Shown here: positions 25,927 through 35,562 of the stretch, piece after piece
Numbering within the stretch: the stretch's first letter is position 1
How the letters are laid out: every line of letters starts with the position of its first letter
From: Hafnia paralvei ATCC 29927
Lineage (GTDB): Bacteria > Pseudomonadota > Gammaproteobacteria > Enterobacterales > Enterobacteriaceae
Assembly: GCF_001655005.1 (NCBI RefSeq)
Contig: NZ_LXET01000007.1
Location: 186,001 to 250,000 of the forward strand
Direction of reading: 5' to 3'
Length of the DNA stretch: 64,000 nucleotides
The notes under the pieces: generated by a model
The model's database searches: none
What the model saw: the letters and a program-made list of their open reading frames with translations, nothing else
Told to the model about the DNA's origin: nothing
Made by a program: the position numbers and the translations under genes

Positions 25927-26700
25927 TTAGCTGATTACTTTGCGCAGGTGTTCTGCGAATTCTGAGATTTGTTCATCGCTGTCGCCTTCGATAATGATGC
26001 GGCCACGCGCTTTCTGTTGTGGTGCCTGCACGCTCAGCAGCGTTGTGTAAGGGGCTATTTCACCCAGCTCAAGATCGGCGGGCTGCCATGCGGTGACCGG
26101 CTTTTTGGCTGCGCCAAGAATGGCTTTCATCGATGGAATTTGAGGCGTATTGATGTCAGTGGACACTGAGAGCACCGCAGGTAGCGGGATCGTGAGGGTT
26201 TCCACTTCATCTTCTAATGTGCGTTCAATCTGAATGCTTGTCTCGGAGAGCGACAGAATACGGCTGACGCCGTTAATAGCAGCAACACCGAGCGCTTCGC
26301 CAAGCAGCAGCCCAACTTGTTGGGCATAAAGGTCGGCAGAACCATCGCCACAGAGGATCACATCGAAACCGGTTTTCTTGGCTGCCGCAGCGAGCATTGT
26401 GGCAGTTTGGTGAGGAAGCATTTTTTCTAAGCCAGCATCGGAAACGACGACTAACTCATCAGGGCCACGAGATAGCACATCTTTGCGCCCTTTAGCGTTA
26501 GCGAGTGCTTCACCCCCTACGCTCATCGCGATGATTTGGATATCGCTATTTTGTTGCTTCAATGCAGTCGCAGCTTCGATAGCGTTGAGATCGAATTGGC
26601 TTATTTTGGCATCCGCTTTGCTGAGGTTCAGAGAGCCATCACCATTGACAGTGATATCTTGCTCCTCGGGGATGAGTTTGTAACATGCGATAATTTTCAT
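25927..26700 (-). CDS. fixA: Electron transfer flavoprotein beta-type subunit FixA
   Basis: 257 residues from the ATG at 26700, which has GGAG seven bases upstream and gives the E. coli N-terminus (MKIIACYK); a start 8 codons earlier is possible but unsupported. The ETF-beta features are LSKADAKISQFDLNAIEAA, ILCGDGSADLYAQQVG and PSMKAILGAAKKP. First gene of fixABCX, divergent from caiT. Confidence 0.95.
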   Translation of the reverse strand: MKIIACYKLIPEEQDITVNGDGSLNLSKADAKISQFDLNAIEAATALKQQNSDIQIIAMSVGGEALANAKGRKDVLSRGPDELVVVSDAGLEKMLPHQTATMLAAAAKKTGFDVILCGDGSADLYAQQVGLLLGEALGVAAINGVSRILSLSETSIQIERTLEDEVETLTIPLPAVLSVSTDINTPQIPSMKAILGAAKKPVTAWQPADLELGEIAPYTTLLSVQAPQQKARGRIIIEGDSDEQISEFAEHLRKVIS

Positions 26701-27135
26701 CACTTCTCCGATTTCGATAGGCAATACAATGTGCGTGATACTTATGCGTAATAATTTCTGAGCGATAATTTAAAGCTCAAAACATTAAAAAAACTTCTAT
26801 TTTTAGATACGCGTTAAATTGTGTTGATGGGTTAAGCCTACATTGTAGGAATAAAAATAATGGCAAGGTGACTATTTAATAAAAGAAAGTCACTTGCTTA
26901 AGTTTAAATTAACGACATGGTTTAGTTATTTGTTTCCATGAGTCGCTATCACGATAATAGAAATACCATGATTCACCAGACCAAAATAATACCTAGATCA
27001 CCAATATTGAACGTCTTGGCCGGGGTTTTCTATGAGTTTATTTTTATGTTTTTGTTTAACTAATTGATAATTTTAAGTTTAATTTGATTGTTTGTGAGAT
27101 AGGAAGTTGTGTTCAATTTTGAGTCAGAAAATTGT

Positions 27136-27149
27136 TTGATTAAGATCAC
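27136..27149. promoter_or_regulatory. FNR-like box upstream of caiT
   Basis: TTGAT-TAAG-ATCAC matches the FNR consensus TTGATNNNNATCAA except for the last base. It lies about 260 bp from the caiT start and 440 bp from fixA, so it fits anaerobic activation only if a promoter lies far upstream of caiT. Confidence 0.5.
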
Positions 27150-27356
27150 GGATTAATCACTTGCCAAATCTCATTATATCTCAACGTTAAGTAGCGCGAT
27201 TTATCTACATTCAGGCATTTTTATGGAAATAGTGAAATAACTCGTCATCATTATTTAAATAATGACTTTAAGTTTGCCTGCAAACGAGTGTCAGTTTTTT
27301 GTCATGTCATGGGCAGTCTGCTGATTTTTATTCTGGATATTGCATACCAAGTTGTT

Positions 27357-27378
27357 ATGGAAAGTGTGTACTTTCCAT
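27357..27378 (+). other. Hairpin in the caiT leader
   Basis: ATGGAAAGT (27357-27365) and ACTTTCCAT (27370-27378) pair perfectly around GTGT. It ends 31 bases before the caiT ATG. It could stabilise the mRNA or be a protein-binding site. Confidence 0.6.
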
Positions 27379-27409
27379 TAGGGGCTTCTTTCCATAAAGG
27401 AAAATGTAA

Positions 27410-28933
27410 ATGAGCACAGAAAAGAGCAAACGGAAAATAGGGATTGAACCCAAGGTTTTTTTCCCGTCATTGATTATTGTCGCATTGCTTTGTTATTTAA
27501 CTATGCGCGATTTAAACGCATCAAATATCGTTATTAACTCGGTATTTAATTACATCACCACTGAGTGGGGATGGGCGTTTGAGTGGTATATGGTTGTCAT
27601 GTTTATCGGCTGGTTCTGGCTGATTTTTGGACCTTTTGCCCAACGTCGTTTGGGAGAAGAAGCGCCAGAATTTAGTACGGTTAGTTGGATCTTCATGATG
27701 TTCGCCTCCTGTACCTCTGCGGCGGTGCTGTTCTGGGGATCTATCGAGATTTACTACTACGTTTCCTCACCTCCGTTTGGGCTGACACCGTTCTCTAACC
27801 CGGCAAAAGATTTAGGATTGGCCTACAGCTTATTCCACTGGGGTCCTCTACCTTGGGCAACCTACAGCTTCTTGGCCGTCGCTTTTGGTTATTTCCTGTT
27901 TGTAAAAAAAATCGACGTAGTTCGCCCGAGCGGTACGCTCGTTCCGCTGTTTGGTGAGAAACGCTGCAACGGTATTATCGGTACGGTTATCGATAACCTC
28001 TATCTGGTGGCGCTGATTTTGGCCATGGGCACCAGCCTTGGTTTAGCGACGCCGTTGGTGACCGAGTGTATTCAATATCTGTTTGGCGTTCCGCACACCT
28101 TGCAACTGGACGCGCTAATTATTTCCTGCTGGGTCATTTTTAACGCGGTATGCGTAGCTTTCGGCCTACAGCGTGGGGTTAAGGTTGCCAGCGACGTTCG
28201 TAACTATCTGAGCCTAATTTTACTGGCTTGGGTATTCATCATTGGCGCCAGCAGCTTCACCATCAACTATTTTACCGATTCCGTAGGCGTGCTACTGAAC
28301 AACTTCACCCGTATGTTGTTCTACACCGATGCCGTGGGTAAGAGCGGATTCCCTCAGGCATGGACCGTGTTCTACTGGGCGTGGTGGATTGTCTATGGCA
28401 TCCAGATGTGTATTTTCCTGGCACGTATTTCCAAAGGACGCACCGTTCGTCAGCTTTGCTTGGGGATGGTCGGTGGCCTAACCGCTTCGACTTGGCTGCT
28501 GTGGACCATTCTGGGCAGTAACACGCTCTCACTGATCAACAATGGCAAAATCAATATTCCTCAGATTATTGAACAACATGGTGTCGCGCGCGCCATTATC
28601 GATTCTTGGGCCCTGTTACCGTTTAGCACTCTGACGATGTGGGCGTTTTTCATTCTGTGCTTCCTTGCGACCGTCACTCTCATCAATGCTTGTTCTTACA
28701 CCTTAGCGATGTCTACCTGCCGCGGGGCTAACGGCTATGACGAACCGCCGATTTGGGTACGTGTGGGTTGGTCTGTGTTGGTGGGGATCATCGGGATCAT
28801 TTTACTGGCGCTTGGTGGTCTTAAGCCGATTCAGACCGCGATCATCGCCGGTGGATGTCCTCTTTTCTTTGTCAACATATTGATAACTATATCTTTCTTG
28901 AAAGATGCCAAGGCTACACATTGGAAATACTAA
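27410..28933 (+). CDS. caiT: L-carnitine/gamma-butyrobetaine antiporter CaiT
   Basis: 507 residues (E. coli 504), BCCT family. Twelve membrane helices are visible, with the substrate-site Trp stretch WAWWIVYGIQMCIFLARISKGRTVRQ (about 319-344) that is characteristic of CaiT. It exchanges L-carnitine for gamma-butyrobetaine without Na+ or H+. First gene of the cai operon; AAAGGA lies upstream of the ATG. Confidence 0.96.
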   Translation: MSTEKSKRKIGIEPKVFFPSLIIVALLCYLTMRDLNASNIVINSVFNYITTEWGWAFEWYMVVMFIGWFWLIFGPFAQRRLGEEAPEFSTVSWIFMMFASCTSAAVLFWGSIEIYYYVSSPPFGLTPFSNPAKDLGLAYSLFHWGPLPWATYSFLAVAFGYFLFVKKIDVVRPSGTLVPLFGEKRCNGIIGTVIDNLYLVALILAMGTSLGLATPLVTECIQYLFGVPHTLQLDALIISCWVIFNAVCVAFGLQRGVKVASDVRNYLSLILLAWVFIIGASSFTINYFTDSVGVLLNNFTRMLFYTDAVGKSGFPQAWTVFYWAWWIVYGIQMCIFLARISKGRTVRQLCLGMVGGLTASTWLLWTILGSNTLSLINNGKINIPQIIEQHGVARAIIDSWALLPFSTLTMWAFFILCFLATVTLINACSYTLAMSTCRGANGYDEPPIWVRVGWSVLVGIIGIILLALGGLKPIQTAIIAGGCPLFFVNILITISFLKDAKATHWKY

Positions 28934-28984
28934 CCACGATTACATTGAAGCGTTTTTAATCTTAACCGCCAAGAGGCCTGCTTT

Positions 28985-30127
28985 ATGAATTTTGCATTAT
29001 CTGATGAACAAGAGTTATTCGTTTCCGGTATTCGCGACCTGATGGCGCAAGAAAACTGGGAGGCTTATTTTGCCGAGTGCGATCGTAACAGCCAATATCC
29101 AGAGCGCTTCGTGAAGGAATTGGCAGATATGGGGATCGATAGTCTGCTGCTGCCTGAAGAGCATGGCGGTTTGGATGCGGGCTTTGTCACATTGGCTGCG
29201 GTATGGGCAGAGCTGGGTCGCTTAGGTGCACCAACCTATGTGTTATATCAACTGCCGGGTGGTTTTAATACGGTGCTGCGTGAAGGCACACAGGAGCAAA
29301 TCGATAAGATTATGGCTTTCCGTGGCACCGGCAAGCAGATGTGGAACTCGGCGATCACTGAGCCAGGAGCCGGTTCTGACGTGGGCAGCATGCAAACTTC
29401 CTACACCCGTAAAAACGGCAAAGTGTATCTCAACGGTAGTAAGTGTTTTATCACCAGCAGTGCCTACACGCCTTATATCGTAGTGATGGCACGCGATGCG
29501 GCGTCACCAGATAAGCCTGTTTTTTCCGAATGGTTTGTGGATATGAGCAAGCCGGGCGTGAAGGTGAATAAGTTGGAAAAGCTGGGTCTGCGCATGGACA
29601 GCTGCTGCGAGATCCTGTTTGACAATGTCGAGTTGGAAGAGAAAGACATGTTTGGCCGTGAAGGCAACGGCTTTAATCGTGTGAAAGAAGAGTTTGATCA
29701 TGAGCGTTTCATTGTTGCTCTGACCAACTACGGCACCGCGTTCTGTGCTTTTGAAGATGCAGCGCGCTATGCCAACCAGCGTGTTCAGTTTGGTGAGGCT
29801 ATCGGGCGTTTCCAACTGATTCAGGAAAAGTTTGCTCATATGGCAATCAAACTTAACTCGATGAAAAACATGCTGTTTGAAGCAGCGTGGAAAAGTGATA
29901 ACGGTTTGATGACCTCCGGCGATGCGGCGATGTGCAAATACTTCTGCGCCAATGCTGCGTTTGAAGTGGTGGATTCTGCGATGCAAGTGCTCGGTGGGGT
30001 AGGGATCGCGGGCGATCATCGCATTACACGGTTCTGGCGCGATCTTCGTGTGGATCGTGTTTCTGGAGGGTCGGATGAAATGCAGATCCTAACGCTGGGC
30101 CGTGCGGTGCTGAAGCAGTATCGGTAA
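28985..30127 (+). CDS. caiA: Crotonobetainyl-CoA reductase CaiA
   Basis: 380 residues, the acyl-CoA dehydrogenase fold. Signatures are WNSAITEPGAGSDVGSMQT (FAD and substrate region, about 118-137), KCFITSSAYT and LGGVGIAGDHRITRFWRDLRV near the C-terminus. It reduces crotonobetainyl-CoA to gamma-butyrobetainyl-CoA with electrons from FixABCX. 51 bp after caiT. Confidence 0.96.
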   Translation: MNFALSDEQELFVSGIRDLMAQENWEAYFAECDRNSQYPERFVKELADMGIDSLLLPEEHGGLDAGFVTLAAVWAELGRLGAPTYVLYQLPGGFNTVLREGTQEQIDKIMAFRGTGKQMWNSAITEPGAGSDVGSMQTSYTRKNGKVYLNGSKCFITSSAYTPYIVVMARDAASPDKPVFSEWFVDMSKPGVKVNKLEKLGLRMDSCCEILFDNVELEEKDMFGREGNGFNRVKEEFDHERFIVALTNYGTAFCAFEDAARYANQRVQFGEAIGRFQLIQEKFAHMAIKLNSMKNMLFEAAWKSDNGLMTSGDAAMCKYFCANAAFEVVDSAMQVLGGVGIAGDHRITRFWRDLRVDRVSGGSDEMQILTLGRAVLKQYR

Positions 30128-30158
30128 TAGTCGGCAGAGTCAGTCTGATATTAGGGAG

Positions 30159-30181
30159 AGCGTACCGCTTCGCGGTGCGCT
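30159..30181 (+). other. Intercistronic hairpin caiA-caiB
   Basis: AGCGTACCGC and GCGGTGCGCT form a 10-bp stem (one G-U pair) with loop TTC. No T-run follows. It probably tunes message stability between caiA and caiB. Confidence 0.6.
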
Positions 30182-30253
30182 ATGCCCAGATATCTCAGGT
30201 TAAAAGGCGGTGTCGTCGTGGCTACACCCTCTCTCATGGTGAAGGAGTATTTT

Positions 30254-31459
30254 ATGTCAATGCCTACGTTTGGTCCGTTGTCTGGTTTACGCGTGGTCTT
30301 TTCCGGAATTGAAATTGCGGGGCCTTTTGCTGGGCAGATGTTTGCGGAATGGGGCGCTGAAGTTCTCTGGATTGAAAACGTCGCCTACGGCGATACGATC
30401 CGTGTTCAACCGAATTACCCGCAGCTTTCTCGCCGTAATTTGCACGCATTATCGCTGAATATTTTCAAAGACGAAGGGCGTGAAGCGTTTCTGAAATTGA
30501 TGGAAACCACTGATATTTTCATTGAAGCCAGCAAAGGTCCTGCTTTCGCTCGGCGTGGCATCACGGATGACATTCTTTGGGAACATAATCCTAAGCTTAT
30601 CATCGCGCATCTCTCCGGTTTTGGTCAGTACGGTACGCCGGAATATACCAATTTAGCGGCCTATAACACGATTGCTCAAGCATTCAGCGGATACCTGATC
30701 CAAAACGGCGATAAAGATCAGCCTATGCCCGCATTTCCGTATACCGCAGATTATTTCTCTGGCCTAACGGTAACCACTTCTGCATTAGCTGCGTTGTACA
30801 AAATGCAAAAGACAGGCATTGGTGAAAGTATTGACGTGGCGATGTATGAAGTGATGTTACGTATGGGGCAGTACTTCATGATGGACTACTTCAACGGTGG
30901 TGAAGTTTGCCCTCGCATGACGAAAGGCAAAGATCCTTACTACGCGGGCTGTGGTCTGTATAAATGCCAAGATGGTTATATCGTCATGGAACTGGTTGGC
31001 GTGAACCAAATTCAAGAAATGTTTAAAGATATGGGGATTGCCAATCTGCTGGATACGCCAGAGATCCCAGAAGGCACCCAGTTAATTCACCGTGTTGAAT
31101 GTCCGTTTGGTGAGTTAGTCGAAGATAAATTGGATGAATATCTGGCTGGTAAACCATACGAAGAAGCGCTGGCTCGCTTTGCTGAACTCAACATTGCTTC
31201 TGCCAAAGTACTCACTATTCCAGAATTAGAGAGTAACCCGCAATATATTGCCCGTGAATCCATCACGACGTGGGATACCATCGACGGCCGCACCTATAAA
31301 GGGCCGAATGTCATGCCGAAATTTAAAAATAATCCGGGGCAAATTTGGCGCGGCATGCCAACCCACGGTATGGATACAGCGACCATTCTTGCAAGTATTG
31401 GCTACTCTGAAGCCGACATTGAAGCACTGGTGGCTAAAGGGTTGGCTAAAGCCGACTAG
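30254..31459 (+). CDS. caiB: L-carnitine CoA-transferase CaiB
   Basis: 401 residues from the ATG at 30254 (GAAGGAG seven bases upstream), matching E. coli CaiB (405); an upstream ATG at 30182 adds an unrelated leader. Class III CoA-transferase: GIEIAGPFAGQMFAEWGAEV, the nucleophile Asp in YTADYFSG (Asp169 in E. coli) and MYEVMLRMGQYFMMDYFNGG. It moves CoA between gamma-butyrobetaine or crotonobetaine and carnitine. Confidence 0.95.
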   Translation: MSMPTFGPLSGLRVVFSGIEIAGPFAGQMFAEWGAEVLWIENVAYGDTIRVQPNYPQLSRRNLHALSLNIFKDEGREAFLKLMETTDIFIEASKGPAFARRGITDDILWEHNPKLIIAHLSGFGQYGTPEYTNLAAYNTIAQAFSGYLIQNGDKDQPMPAFPYTADYFSGLTVTTSALAALYKMQKTGIGESIDVAMYEVMLRMGQYFMMDYFNGGEVCPRMTKGKDPYYAGCGLYKCQDGYIVMELVGVNQIQEMFKDMGIANLLDTPEIPEGTQLIHRVECPFGELVEDKLDEYLAGKPYEEALARFAELNIASAKVLTIPELESNPQYIARESITTWDTIDGRTYKGPNVMPKFKNNPGQIWRGMPTHGMDTATILASIGYSEADIEALVAKGLAKAD

Positions 31460-31487
31460 CCACTGCAATTATTTGGGTAGATATGTG

Positions 31488-33074
31488 ATGGACATGATAG
31501 GCAAACGAAATTTGCGGCAGGCCTGGGATGATTTAGCGGAGTTATACGGTAATAAAACGGCTCTAATTGTTGAACGGCTTGCTACTGAGCATCAACAAAG
31601 AGAAGCATCCCAGTACAGTTATACCGAACTGAATAATGAAATTAACCGTACGGCTAATCTATTTTATTCTCTAGGTATAACCAAAGGCAATAAAGTCGCT
31701 TTGCATCTTAATAACTGTGCTGAATTTATTTTTTGTTGGTTCGGCTTAGCGAAAATAGGTGCCATCGTGGTGCCTATCAATGCCAACTTACTACGTGATG
31801 AAAGCGCCTATATTATTAATCAGTGTGAAGCCACGCTCGTAGTGACTTCCGCTGAGTTTTATTCTATTTACGCTGATTTAAAGCAGCAGGGTTCATCTTC
31901 TCTACGCCAAATTATGTTGATAGATAACAGCGCTGAAGCGTTATTGGCTAGCGACGTTCTCTATTTTCAGCAGATGAAAAAATGCCAGCCGAATACCTTG
32001 CTCTCCTCGGTTGAGATTAATAGTGAGGATACGGCGGAGATTCTCTTTACTTCAGGCACCACCTCCAGCCCGAAAGGCGTCGTGATCACCCACCATAATT
32101 TGCTGTTTGCTGGCTATTACACGGCGTGGCAGTGCGCATTAAGAAGCGATGATATTTATTTAACGCCAATGCCTGCTTTTCATATTGATTGCCAGTGTAC
32201 TGCCGCGATGCCGACGTTTACGGTGGGGGCGACTTTTGTTCTGTTAGAGAAATACAGTGCGCGTGCTTTTTGGGGGCAGGTATGTCAATACCGAGCTACC
32301 GTCACCGAATGCATTCCGTTGATGATGAAAACCCTGATGATGCAGCCAATAATGCCGTGGGAGCGACAACATAATCTGCGCGAAGTGCTGTTCTACCTTA
32401 ATCTCTCTGAACAGGAAAAAGAGGCGTTTATTCAGCGATTTGGTGTGCGATTACTCTCGTCTTACGGCATGACAGAAACGATCGTCGGCGTCATTGGCGA
32501 TCGTCCTGGTGATAAACGACGCTGGCCTTCTATTGGTCGAGTTGGCATGGGATATGAAGCTCAAATTAGGGACGCGCAGGGGCTGGAAATGCCGACGGGG
32601 AAAGTCGGTGAAATGTGGGTCAAAGGTATTCCGGGCAAAACGCTATTTAAAGAGTATTACAAACTACCGCAGGAAAGTACCAAAGCGCTTACCGCAGAAG
32701 GATGGTTACGCACCGGTGATTATGGCTATGTTGACGAAGAAGGCTTCTTTTATTTTGTCGAGCGCAGCTGCAACATGATTAAACGCAGTGGAGAAAATAT
32801 TTCCTGCGTTGAATTGGAAAATATTATTTCTACTCATCCAAAAATTATGGACGTTGCGGTTATCGGTTTAAAAGACTCTATTCGTGATGAAGCGATAAAA
32901 GCGGTGGTGGTCTTGAATGATGGCGAATTTATGACAGAGAAAGAGTTCTTTACTTTTTGTGGAAACAATATGGCGAAATTTAAAGTCCCTTCTTTTTTTG
33001 AAATAAGGGAAAGTTTACCAAGAAGCTGCTCGGGAAAAGTGATTAAAAAAAGTCTGGTTGAAGTTTCTTCTTAA
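31488..33074 (+). CDS. caiC: Carnitine/crotonobetaine-CoA ligase CaiC
   Basis: 528 residues from the ATG at 31488 (MDMIGKRNLRQAWDDLAELYG), matching E. coli CaiC (517); the open frame extends far upstream into caiB but only as a shadow. ANL family: P-loop TSGTTSSPKGVV (about 188-199), SSYGMTETIVG, and the C-terminal GEN(I)SCVELENI with the catalytic Lys near SGKVIKKS. It activates carnitine-type betaines with ATP and CoA. The ribosome site is weak (GGGTAG). Confidence 0.94.
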   Translation: MDMIGKRNLRQAWDDLAELYGNKTALIVERLATEHQQREASQYSYTELNNEINRTANLFYSLGITKGNKVALHLNNCAEFIFCWFGLAKIGAIVVPINANLLRDESAYIINQCEATLVVTSAEFYSIYADLKQQGSSSLRQIMLIDNSAEALLASDVLYFQQMKKCQPNTLLSSVEINSEDTAEILFTSGTTSSPKGVVITHHNLLFAGYYTAWQCALRSDDIYLTPMPAFHIDCQCTAAMPTFTVGATFVLLEKYSARAFWGQVCQYRATVTECIPLMMKTLMMQPIMPWERQHNLREVLFYLNLSEQEKEAFIQRFGVRLLSSYGMTETIVGVIGDRPGDKRRWPSIGRVGMGYEAQIRDAQGLEMPTGKVGEMWVKGIPGKTLFKEYYKLPQESTKALTAEGWLRTGDYGYVDEEGFFYFVERSCNMIKRSGENISCVELENIISTHPKIMDVAVIGLKDSIRDEAIKAVVVLNDGEFMTEKEFFTFCGNNMAKFKVPSFFEIRESLPRSCSGKVIKKSLVEVSS

Positions 33075-33088
33075 TAAGAGGTATTAGT

Positions 33089-33874
33089 ATGAGTGAATCA
33101 TTACATATCAAGCGTAATGGCTATATTTTAGAAATTACGTTAGACAGACCGAAAGCCAATGCCATTGATGCAAAAACCAGTTTTGCGATGGGTGAGGCTT
33201 TCATTGCTTTTCGTGATGATCCAGAGCTGCGTGTCGCGATTATTACCGGCGCGGGCGAACGCTTTTTCTCTGCGGGATGGGATCTTAACGCGGCGGCAGA
33301 AGGCGAGGCACCAGACGCTGATTTTGGTCCGGGCGGGTTTGCTGGCCTTACCGAACTGTTTAACTTGGATAAGCCAGTGATTGCCGCCGTCAATGGCTAT
33401 GCCTTTGGTGGCGGATTTGAGCTGGCGTTAGCGGCAGACATGATTGTTTGCGCGCAGCACGCCAGCTTCTCAGTGCCAGAGGCTAAACTGGGCATTGTTC
33501 CTGATAGTGGTGGAATGCTGCGTTTGCCTAAGCTGTTGCCGCCGGCGATAGCGATGGAAATGATGATGACAGGACGCAGCATGGATGCTGATGAAGCACT
33601 GCGCTGGGGCGTCGTTAATGCGGTGGTTGAAAGTGAGCAATTGATGGAAAAAGCTCGCGAATTAGCGGAGCAGATCGCGGCTAATGCGCCACTGGCCGTC
33701 GCCGCGATTAAAGAAATCTATCGTGAAACCAGTGAGCTGTCTGTGGAAGAGGGTTATCGTCACGCACGCAGCGGCAAATTAAAACATTATCCATCGGTGC
33801 TGCACTCTGAAGATGCTTTAGAAGGGCCGCAGGCGTTTGCTGAAAAACGTGATCCTGTATGGAAAGGACGCTAG
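33089..33874 (+). CDS. caiD: Carnitinyl-CoA dehydratase CaiD
   Basis: 261 residues, equal to E. coli CaiD, crotonase fold. The oxyanion segments are FFSAGWDLNAA (about 64-74) and NGYAFGGGFELALAADM (about 102-118), with the catalytic Glu in PEAKLGIVPDSGG. It interconverts crotonobetainyl-CoA and L-carnitinyl-CoA. In E. coli caiE follows; here the next gene is an unrelated small zinc-ribbon protein. Confidence 0.95.
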   Translation: MSESLHIKRNGYILEITLDRPKANAIDAKTSFAMGEAFIAFRDDPELRVAIITGAGERFFSAGWDLNAAAEGEAPDADFGPGGFAGLTELFNLDKPVIAAVNGYAFGGGFELALAADMIVCAQHASFSVPEAKLGIVPDSGGMLRLPKLLPPAIAMEMMMTGRSMDADEALRWGVVNAVVESEQLMEKARELAEQIAANAPLAVAAIKEIYRETSELSVEEGYRHARSGKLKHYPSVLHSEDALEGPQAFAEKRDPVWKGR

Positions 33875-33917
33875 GTTAATGACATTAAAGCCGGACAGCC
33901 AAAATAAAGAGGGTGGA

Positions 33918-34088
33918 ATGACGCGCAAAGCGGGGATGCAAAGCCTGCTCGGTTCACGTTATGTCACTTGTCCGGGGTGTCGACAGTGTATCCGCGGGCA
34001 GCTGTATAGCATGTTGAATCAGTGCCAGACTTGGTGTCCAAGGTGTAAGAAGAATGTGGATTCATGCGTAACGTCGTGTGAGAAATAA
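33918..34088 (+). CDS. Small zinc-ribbon protein
   Basis: 56 residues from the ATG at 33918 (GAGGGTGG just upstream); an ATG at 33879 would add 13 residues and overlap nothing, so it remains possible. Two Cys pairs, TCPGCRQC and WCPRCKK, are spaced like a zinc ribbon (CPxC-x21-CPxC), with extra Cys at the end (DSCVTSCEK). Small basic protein without export signal. It begins 43 bp after caiD in the place where caiE normally lies and may be read as the last cistron of the cai operon. It may be related to the YnfU-type zinc-binding proteins, but I cannot confirm that. Confidence 0.7.
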   Translation: MTRKAGMQSLLGSRYVTCPGCRQCIRGQLYSMLNQCQTWCPRCKKNVDSCVTSCEK

Positions 34089-34104
34089 TTTGTTGGTGTT
34101 TATT

Positions 34105-34139
34105 ATTGTGGCGGTAATCAAATGGATTACCGCCACAAT
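34105..34139 (+). terminator. 15-bp perfect hairpin after the zinc-ribbon gene
   Basis: ATTGTGGCGGTAATC (34105-34119) pairs with GATTACCGCCACAAT (34125-34139), loop AAATG. No T-run follows. It is the likely 3' end of the caiTABCD message. Confidence 0.6.
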
Positions 34140-34322
34140 GACTCGGTGAGTACCTATCGCTCGCAGATTTTTTACGGTATCAATGATTGCTGCTTGTTTC
34201 TATATTTATAACCACCGAATTTACGACGACTGAGATTAAGCGCCTGCACCAGCAAAACCTAGACCCGTCTTTCTATCTGCGTTACCGTTCCTTATCTCAA
34301 TCACTCTGATTATTCGATAAAA

Positions 34323-35423
34323 ATGGCAAATTTTCGTGCTTTAGGATTACGGCCGCTGGGTTTACTGACTTTGTTAGTATTGGCTGGGTGTTCAACAAAA
34401 ACGACTCAGACGCCAACGCCGCGTCCGGCGCAGGTGAAAGCCCAGCTAGTGGATTTGATCCCAAGCAACGTACGCGATCGTCAGGGGTGGGCGACGGATA
34501 TTGCCGCCGCGTTTACCGCGCAGGATATTCCGCCAACGCCTGAGAACTTGTGCGCGGTGATTGCGGTTACTGAACAAGAATCTACGTTTCAGGCCGATCC
34601 ACAGGTACCGGGGTTAGGTAAAATTGCGTGGAAAGAGATCGATCGCCGTGCAGATCAGATGCATATACCCAACTTTTTAGTTCATACCGCGTTGCTGATT
34701 AAATCACCTAACGGCAAAAGCTACAGTGAACGCTTGGATAAAGCGCGTAGCGAAAAAGAGTTGAGTGCGATCTTTGATGATTTCATCAATATGGTGCCGA
34801 TGGGGCAAAAATTATTCGGTAACCTGAATCCAGTACGCACTGGCGGGCCAATGCAGGTCAGCATTGCGTTTGCTGAAGCACACGCCAAAGGCTATCCATA
34901 CAAGGTTGATGGAACCATTCGCCGTGAAGTTTTTAGCCGTCGCGGTGGTGTGTATTTTGGCACGATGCATCTGCTTGGCTATCCGGCGAATTATCCTCAG
35001 CCAATTTACCGTTTTGCTGATTTTAATGCCGGCTGGTATGCCAGCCGTAATGCCGCGTTTCAACGTGCTGTTAGCCGACTGACAGGGATCAAACTGGCGT
35101 TGGACGGTGATTTAATTAACTATGGCACCGATAAACCGGGTTCTACCGAACTGGCTGTGCGCTCGCTAGGCAAGCGTCTTGATATGAGTGATTCCACTAT
35201 TCGCCGAGCGCTAGAAAAAGGCGATAGCATCGATTTTGAAAAAACGTCGCTGTATAAACAGGTGTATGCGTTAGCCGAAAAATCAGGTGGTAAAAAGCTG
35301 CCACGTGAAATATTGCCTGGGATTACGCTTGAAAGCCCAAAAATAACACGCCAACTGACAACGGCGTGGTTTGCTAAACGTGTCGATGGCCGCTGGCAGA
35401 AGTGCATGGCTAAAGCACGTTAA
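34323..35423 (+). CDS. yaiW: DUF1615 outer-membrane lipoprotein, YaiW-like
   Basis: 366 residues. The N-terminus is a lipoprotein signal with lipobox LAGC and lipidated Cys23. The body is DUF1615, matching E. coli YaiW (IPSNVRDRQGWA, VTEQESTFQADP, RTGGPMQVSIAFAEAHAKG, RREVFSRRGGVYFGTMHLLGYPANY). The segments around Glu in TEQESTF resemble lytic-transglycosylase-like folds. YaiW in E. coli is a surface-exposed lipoprotein linked to SbmA and peptide uptake; here there is no sbmA neighbour. Exact function not known. Confidence 0.9.
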   Translation: MANFRALGLRPLGLLTLLVLAGCSTKTTQTPTPRPAQVKAQLVDLIPSNVRDRQGWATDIAAAFTAQDIPPTPENLCAVIAVTEQESTFQADPQVPGLGKIAWKEIDRRADQMHIPNFLVHTALLIKSPNGKSYSERLDKARSEKELSAIFDDFINMVPMGQKLFGNLNPVRTGGPMQVSIAFAEAHAKGYPYKVDGTIRREVFSRRGGVYFGTMHLLGYPANYPQPIYRFADFNAGWYASRNAAFQRAVSRLTGIKLALDGDLINYGTDKPGSTELAVRSLGKRLDMSDSTIRRALEKGDSIDFEKTSLYKQVYALAEKSGGKKLPREILPGITLESPKITRQLTTAWFAKRVDGRWQKCMAKAR

Positions 35424-35562
35424 TAATTGCGGGGTGCTTCGCATCTTACTACGTCTCTTGTTGCTCAAGTGTTAATCACTTGTTATCGTTGGCGGGCGTC
35501 TGCTACTGGACGTGCTTTCCTCCGCTGCATTGCAACACGTTATTCGTGTGAGGTAGAAGACG

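Larger units (their letters stand above)
26701..27409. promoter_or_regulatory. Divergent control region fixA-caiT
   Basis: 709 bp without genes, AT-rich. In E. coli this region binds CaiF, CRP and FNR. Visible here are an FNR-like box (27136-27149), an 18-bp perfect palindrome TCATTATTT/AAATAATGA (27248-27265) and a leader hairpin before caiT. The palindrome may bind CaiF, but I do not know the CaiF site well enough to say. Confidence 0.7.

Noticed and set aside
31248..31487. Upstream extension of the caiC frame inside caiB
   Set aside because: It overlaps the real caiB end in another frame, and the ATG at 31488 gives the known CaiC N-terminus.
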